Below, in pieces: positions 60,601-64,000 of a stretch of DNA of 64,000 bases (positions are counted from its first letter, which is position 1; every line of letters begins with the position of its first letter). Both the position numbers and the translations under genes were made by a program. The notes beneath the pieces are model-generated. The model did no database searches. It saw only the letters and a list, made by a program, of their open reading frames with translations, and had not been told where the DNA came from. The stretch is from NCBI RefSeq assembly GCF_000002985.6, contig NC_003284.9:6696001-6760000 (forward strand). Reading direction: 5' to 3'. The DNA comes from Caenorhabditis elegans (lineage: Eukaryota > Nematoda > Chromadorea > Rhabditida > Rhabditidae).

Positions 60601-63600
60601 CGCGTTGAGCATGTAATTGCCAGGGGAAACTAATAATTATTTGAAAAACTTTTAAAAATTGAGGAACACATAAATTTTAAAACTATTTGTTTGTTGTTGT
60701 TTTTTTTTCTGTGAAAAATGATAACCCAATGAAAAAATTTTCAATTTCCTGCTTTTCTTATGAAAATTTGCAAAAGAAATTGACAATGAGAAATCAACAT
60801 TTGCATTTTTTAAATAGAGATGAAGTGAACGCTCTCACACAATTTTTTCTTAACGAACAATAGTCAAACAGCAATGTTTTCCTTTGTCCCATTTTGAAGT
60901 CTAGTCTTACGGTAAGAGCTATCTAGGGTAACGATCAGAAAAATGTCAAATTGATAGTGATTCTATTAGGAGAAGTGGGTGTTCGACAAGTTTCTGTGTG
61001 TCCACTATTGATATATTTCTCATTTGCCTTTTTTGCCTCTAAACCACTGTCATTGACACTATTTGGAAGCAAATTTGTTCTTGATTTGATGAGAAGCGGT
61101 CATTAATACTAGCCGTGACGTCATCGAGAGTGATCTTTTGGAACAGAAAATGATTTTTAAAGGTTGCCTTTGATTGAGATTTGAACACTGATCAGAAGGA
61201 AACAAACCTTCCATTGAAAGAAGAAGATTCTTGATCAAAACTCACTGCTTCTAACAGAAAAAAGATCAGAATCGTTAAGAAAAAGGAACAATCTAGTGGC
61301 TTGTCAAAGAATTTGGGTCTGTTGTTAACAATTCACGTGGGATAAGAGGACACTACAAAAAAACAATGACGACTAAAATGATGGATAAGTGGTGATAATT
61401 CTAGAAATCTTCCAACTGACAATAACGTGTATTATAAAGAATATCGCTTACCTCTCGATTGCCTTGGTGATGGAATCTGGAGATTTTAACTGATCGAAGG
61501 TGGTTGTGGCGGGCTGAAAATTATTAGGGAATAATAAAAATACAAAGTCTAATAATTGTTTACTAGAACTTGCGATGAAAGTTCTGGCATGTTAATTGTG
61601 AAACCAGTCAAAGAATAGGTGAATTATAACTTCAAAAGTTTTTTGATAATCAAAAAATTAGTTTCGATACCTAGAACCTTTAAATTCCAAAATAGTACAT
61701 TCAAAGTCTTCAACATTATTCAGAGAGTATCGTAATTCTATCAGTCTAGAAATGGAGTAGAAAAGTTATTTAAAAATACGTTTTAAGAATCAAAAAAGTT
61801 CATAACAGTCAAATTTAATAGTAAGACTCAGAATATTTCTCAAACATTGTTTATGGCGGTTCAAGATTGAACAAAAAAAATTCCAGATTTGACTAAAATC
61901 TGCAATTTGCAAGCAAATATTTCTGGTTTGCAATGACTGAAAACTTATTTTCATTTTTTTTTTTTTTTAATTTTTTGCTTGTTTATTCCGCGTATTGCTT
62001 TCATAGAATGATAAACTTTTTGTCCAAAACGGAATTGATTACAAAAATATGCAAACTAAATTAAAAAACAACTCACTGCGTAAAAGTTGGCAAAACTTGA
62101 GAATAGGCTGAAACTTTAAACCACCTCAGCACATTTTTCGAATTGTAAAATTCAACCTTAAGGGGGGGTCACGTTGATTTTTTATAGCAGTGAAAAAATG
62201 TGCTACTTCACTTTCAACTAGGAAATTGTGAAAATGGAATAAAATGTTTATAGAAAAAATCAATTTTGACTTTCGAATTCACTATTCGAATTTCTCATTA
62301 AGAGTCACGAAACAAATGAAAAAATGCGGTTCGTTTAATTAAGAGAACCAAAAGAGTGAAAAAAAAACTAAAATGAGCTAGAAAAGGAACATTCGAATTG
62401 ATTTAGAAACGGACTAAGACAATTTTTGAATAATTTCCCGGCGTAGAAAAACCAAGAATCATAGGTGATAGCCCTTTTGAATGATGTTTGCTTGCGCAAA
62501 AACAATCCTGGGTCTTCGATGACCCATTAGTGTTTCTTATCAAGATTTCGCGGTATCTTACAAAAGAATAACAGGAGGGGTGGAGGCACTTCCCTTTCTT
62601 GCAACCTTTAAAGATCGTCTTTTTTTCGTCTGTGTCTTTGAAAAGAATTGAGAAAGAACAAAAAATTGTTCTATAGACTCTTTCTATTAGAATGGAGTGT
62701 AGACAGAAGGTTAGAAGCCACAAGATTGTTAGTTATGATTATACTAAATGACTGTTTTCATTCATCAGAAGATTGATCACCTCATTGATTAAGTAGAGGA
62801 TGATAATCATATTATCAAAACAACAAAACATTTGCAGATGTAAGTGATTCAGGTGTTTTGGCTAAAACTACTCTAGAATGTTCACACAGTGAAAATCGCA
62901 TAAAAACTGAATTGGATTTTTTTTTTGGTTCAAACAAGAGTATAACAACTCGGGCAGAATTTCATATTTCACTCAATATTTTAAATGTGATGGTTTGGTT
63001 TTTGTCACTTTTTGCAGTTAACCTCTGCCCTACATCTAAATCGTCATCGGATTTGAAACGAATGCCAATAGACACACTACCCGAACTTGCCACTTTTTGC
63101 ACTATGGTCATGTTCAATACATAACAAGTGAAAAACAAACCGGATTTGAAACAACGGACGCCAACGCTCGACCCAAATCGAGGTACGTTACGTTCTCGAG
63201 TGCTGGACCAATCAAGAAGAAGAGATGTCGAACGTTTGTCATATTTGGGAAAATCTGAAAGTTGAAGTCTGAGTAGTTTCACAAAGCAAACCCAATCAGT
63301 GATGATATTTTTCGAAACCACTCATACGTTGCTAAAATTACCAAGTATCATACGAAAGTTTAAAAGAAAACATTAGAAAATTTTTTATGTTCTCAAAAAT
63401 GACAATCTCTTAAAGAGTCAACATTTTAGGAAAATTTGGCACTTTACCAACATTGCTTTTGAAACTTCTGAAAAATCTAAAAATGTTTTTTTTTAATACT
63501 GATATTCGATTACTTTGGACTATTTATAGTAAAATTTGACAAAATCCCTCCTAATTTTGCGGCCTCTATCAGCTTTAAAATCTTCCAGATTATATGAAAA

Positions 63601-63974
63601 TACATTTTTATGTGACCCTACATAATATCCAAATTTTTAACCGTCTTTTAGAAAAACTTCACTAACTTTTTCCATTGCCGTTGTCTCAACAAAACGAATC
63701 GCAATGAACCGGCAAACATTAACATGTGGGATCTCTCCAGCCACCAACATACTGATTTCGTTGTCCTCGTCCCAGATTACCGGCTCCAATTGCGATACGA
63801 CTGGTTGTTGACTGAAACAAGAAACCATATTAAAGTCTAACAAATTTAACACGCACGGAAGGAAAGAACTCCCGAATCGCAATCCCGAATGAGATGTTGG
63901 AAGCCTTCTCATTGGGTGATGGGCCAAGCTGCCGAGATTGTTGGGTGCAGACAGCAGGGATCGGGGAAAGATGC
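51631..63974 (-). CDS. abts-4: SLC4-type anion/bicarbonate transporter ABTS-4, 5' end outside window
   Basis: Seventeen exons keep frame: 63974-63857, 63811-63667, 63254-63141, 61513-61452, 58674-58556, 58264-58141, 58090-57990, 57947-57799, 57332-57138, 57091-57019, 56976-56855, 56807-56715, 56184-55836, 55702-55479, 53019-52938, 52474-52380, 51723-51631, giving about 751 residues in the window. The cytosolic N-domain includes FLIGPALENVTYLDLGRALA. The membrane domain has TLTFGAIMGAGTSG, SCQPLLVMSPTGPFLVFEKALFK, ISLIFFSEVVEFIHL, LPWMCPAAVQSLAHI and the helix pair HVIEQRVSGMVTYLLLG, all hallmarks of the AE family. It should exchange chloride/bicarbonate or carry related anions at the plasma membrane. 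The tail is acidic and ends TRIPV. The first visible exon starts after an acceptor, so the initiator lies to the right. Introns are large: 2.8 kb (58675-61451) and 2.5 kb (53020-55478). Confidence 0.93.
52505..52884. repeat. Dispersed MITE-like repeat in abts-4 intron
   Basis: Starts GGAGTAGCGCCAGTGGGAAA and ends in an imperfect reverse complement (GCCACTGGCGGCACTAATCC). It contains CAAATATTATAGTAAACC, as do the copies at 6.9 and 30.9 kb. It lies in the intron between exons 15 and 16 counted within the window. Confidence 0.65.
53020..55478. other. Large abts-4 intron
   Basis: A 2.46-kb intron separating two membrane-domain exons. It holds CACGTG at 53519, 53851 and 54279 and a direct repeat of AACACGGTGCATGTGATTTTG at about 53210-53252. 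Open frames here are short and show no domain. Confidence 0.55.
60262..60281 (+). repeat. G20 mononucleotide tract
   Basis: Twenty uninterrupted G in an abts-4 intron, on the strand opposite to transcription of abts-4. It can form a G-quadruplex. Confidence 0.95.
60514..60552. repeat. Tandem TTACAAAA repeat
   Basis: Four or more near-identical ATTACAAAA(TATT) units in an abts-4 intron. Confidence 0.75.
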
Positions 63975-64000
63975 CTGGAACGATCTATGTTTGTGAGTAT

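Larger units (their letters stand above)
58675..63140. other. Two large 5' introns of abts-4
   Basis: Introns of 2.8 kb and 1.6 kb flank the 62-bp exon at 61452-61513. Contents are AT-rich. They include a 20-G tract (60262-60281), tandem TTACAAAA units (about 60514-60552) and one CACGTG at 61334. I see no nested gene. Confidence 0.55.

Noticed and set aside
62403-62723. 106-codon minus-strand open frame in an abts-4 intron
   Set aside because: It has scattered Cys but no domain, is not bounded by usable splice sites in frame with abts-4, and the anion-exchanger alignment is continuous without it.

Overview
The window reads as nuclear DNA of the nematode Caenorhabditis elegans. It is AT-rich, with many short introns that have GT and TTTCAG boundaries, possible spliced-leader acceptors just before start codons, and gene content I recognise. 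The order acr-2, acr-3, nas-11, smf-2, smf-1, a mitochondrial dicarboxylate carrier, then mdl-1 and abts-4 matches what I remember of neighbouring cosmids K11G12 and R03E9 on chromosome X. The species and chromosome call comes from memory plus these protein identities; no database was searched. Exon boundaries were read by eye and checked for reading-frame continuity.

Layout. 1-4.8 kb: two head-to-head paralogues encoding secreted cysteine-rich proteins (the left one runs off the window). 6.7-16.8 kb: acr-2 and acr-3, two non-alpha nicotinic receptor subunits in tandem on the + strand, about 0.45 kb apart. 17.6-20.3 kb: nas-11, an astacin protease, tail to tail with smf-2. 20.4-27.0 kb (-): smf-2 and smf-1, NRAMP-type divalent metal transporters from a tandem duplication. 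28.0-33.7 kb (-): a mitochondrial dicarboxylate carrier and, just upstream, a lipase maturation factor homologue. 34.2-37.2 kb (-): a type II membrane protein resembling glucosidase I (GH63) whose presumed catalytic residues are replaced. 37.2-46.5 kb: a long region without recognisable coding exons, holding a 110-bp-armed inverted repeat and then many CACGTG E-boxes. 46.5-47.7 kb (+): mdl-1, a Mad-like bHLH-zipper factor. 47.7-51.6 kb: a gene-free spacer between convergent genes. 51.6-64.0 kb (-): abts-4, an SLC4-type anion/bicarbonate transporter with large introns; its 5' end lies outside the window.

Themes. acr-2 and acr-3 encode partners of the levamisole/ACR-2 class of acetylcholine receptors. 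smf-1 and smf-2 share nine consecutive exons of identical length and a 55-bp perfectly identical coding tract. mdl-1 carries the His-Glu-Arg triad that reads CACGTG and sits inside a dense CACGTG cluster, which suggests autoregulation or control by related bHLH factors. I saw no tRNA, rRNA, CRISPR or bacterial-type elements. Repeats are dispersed MITE-like elements, microsatellites, a 20-G tract and a degenerate minisatellite.
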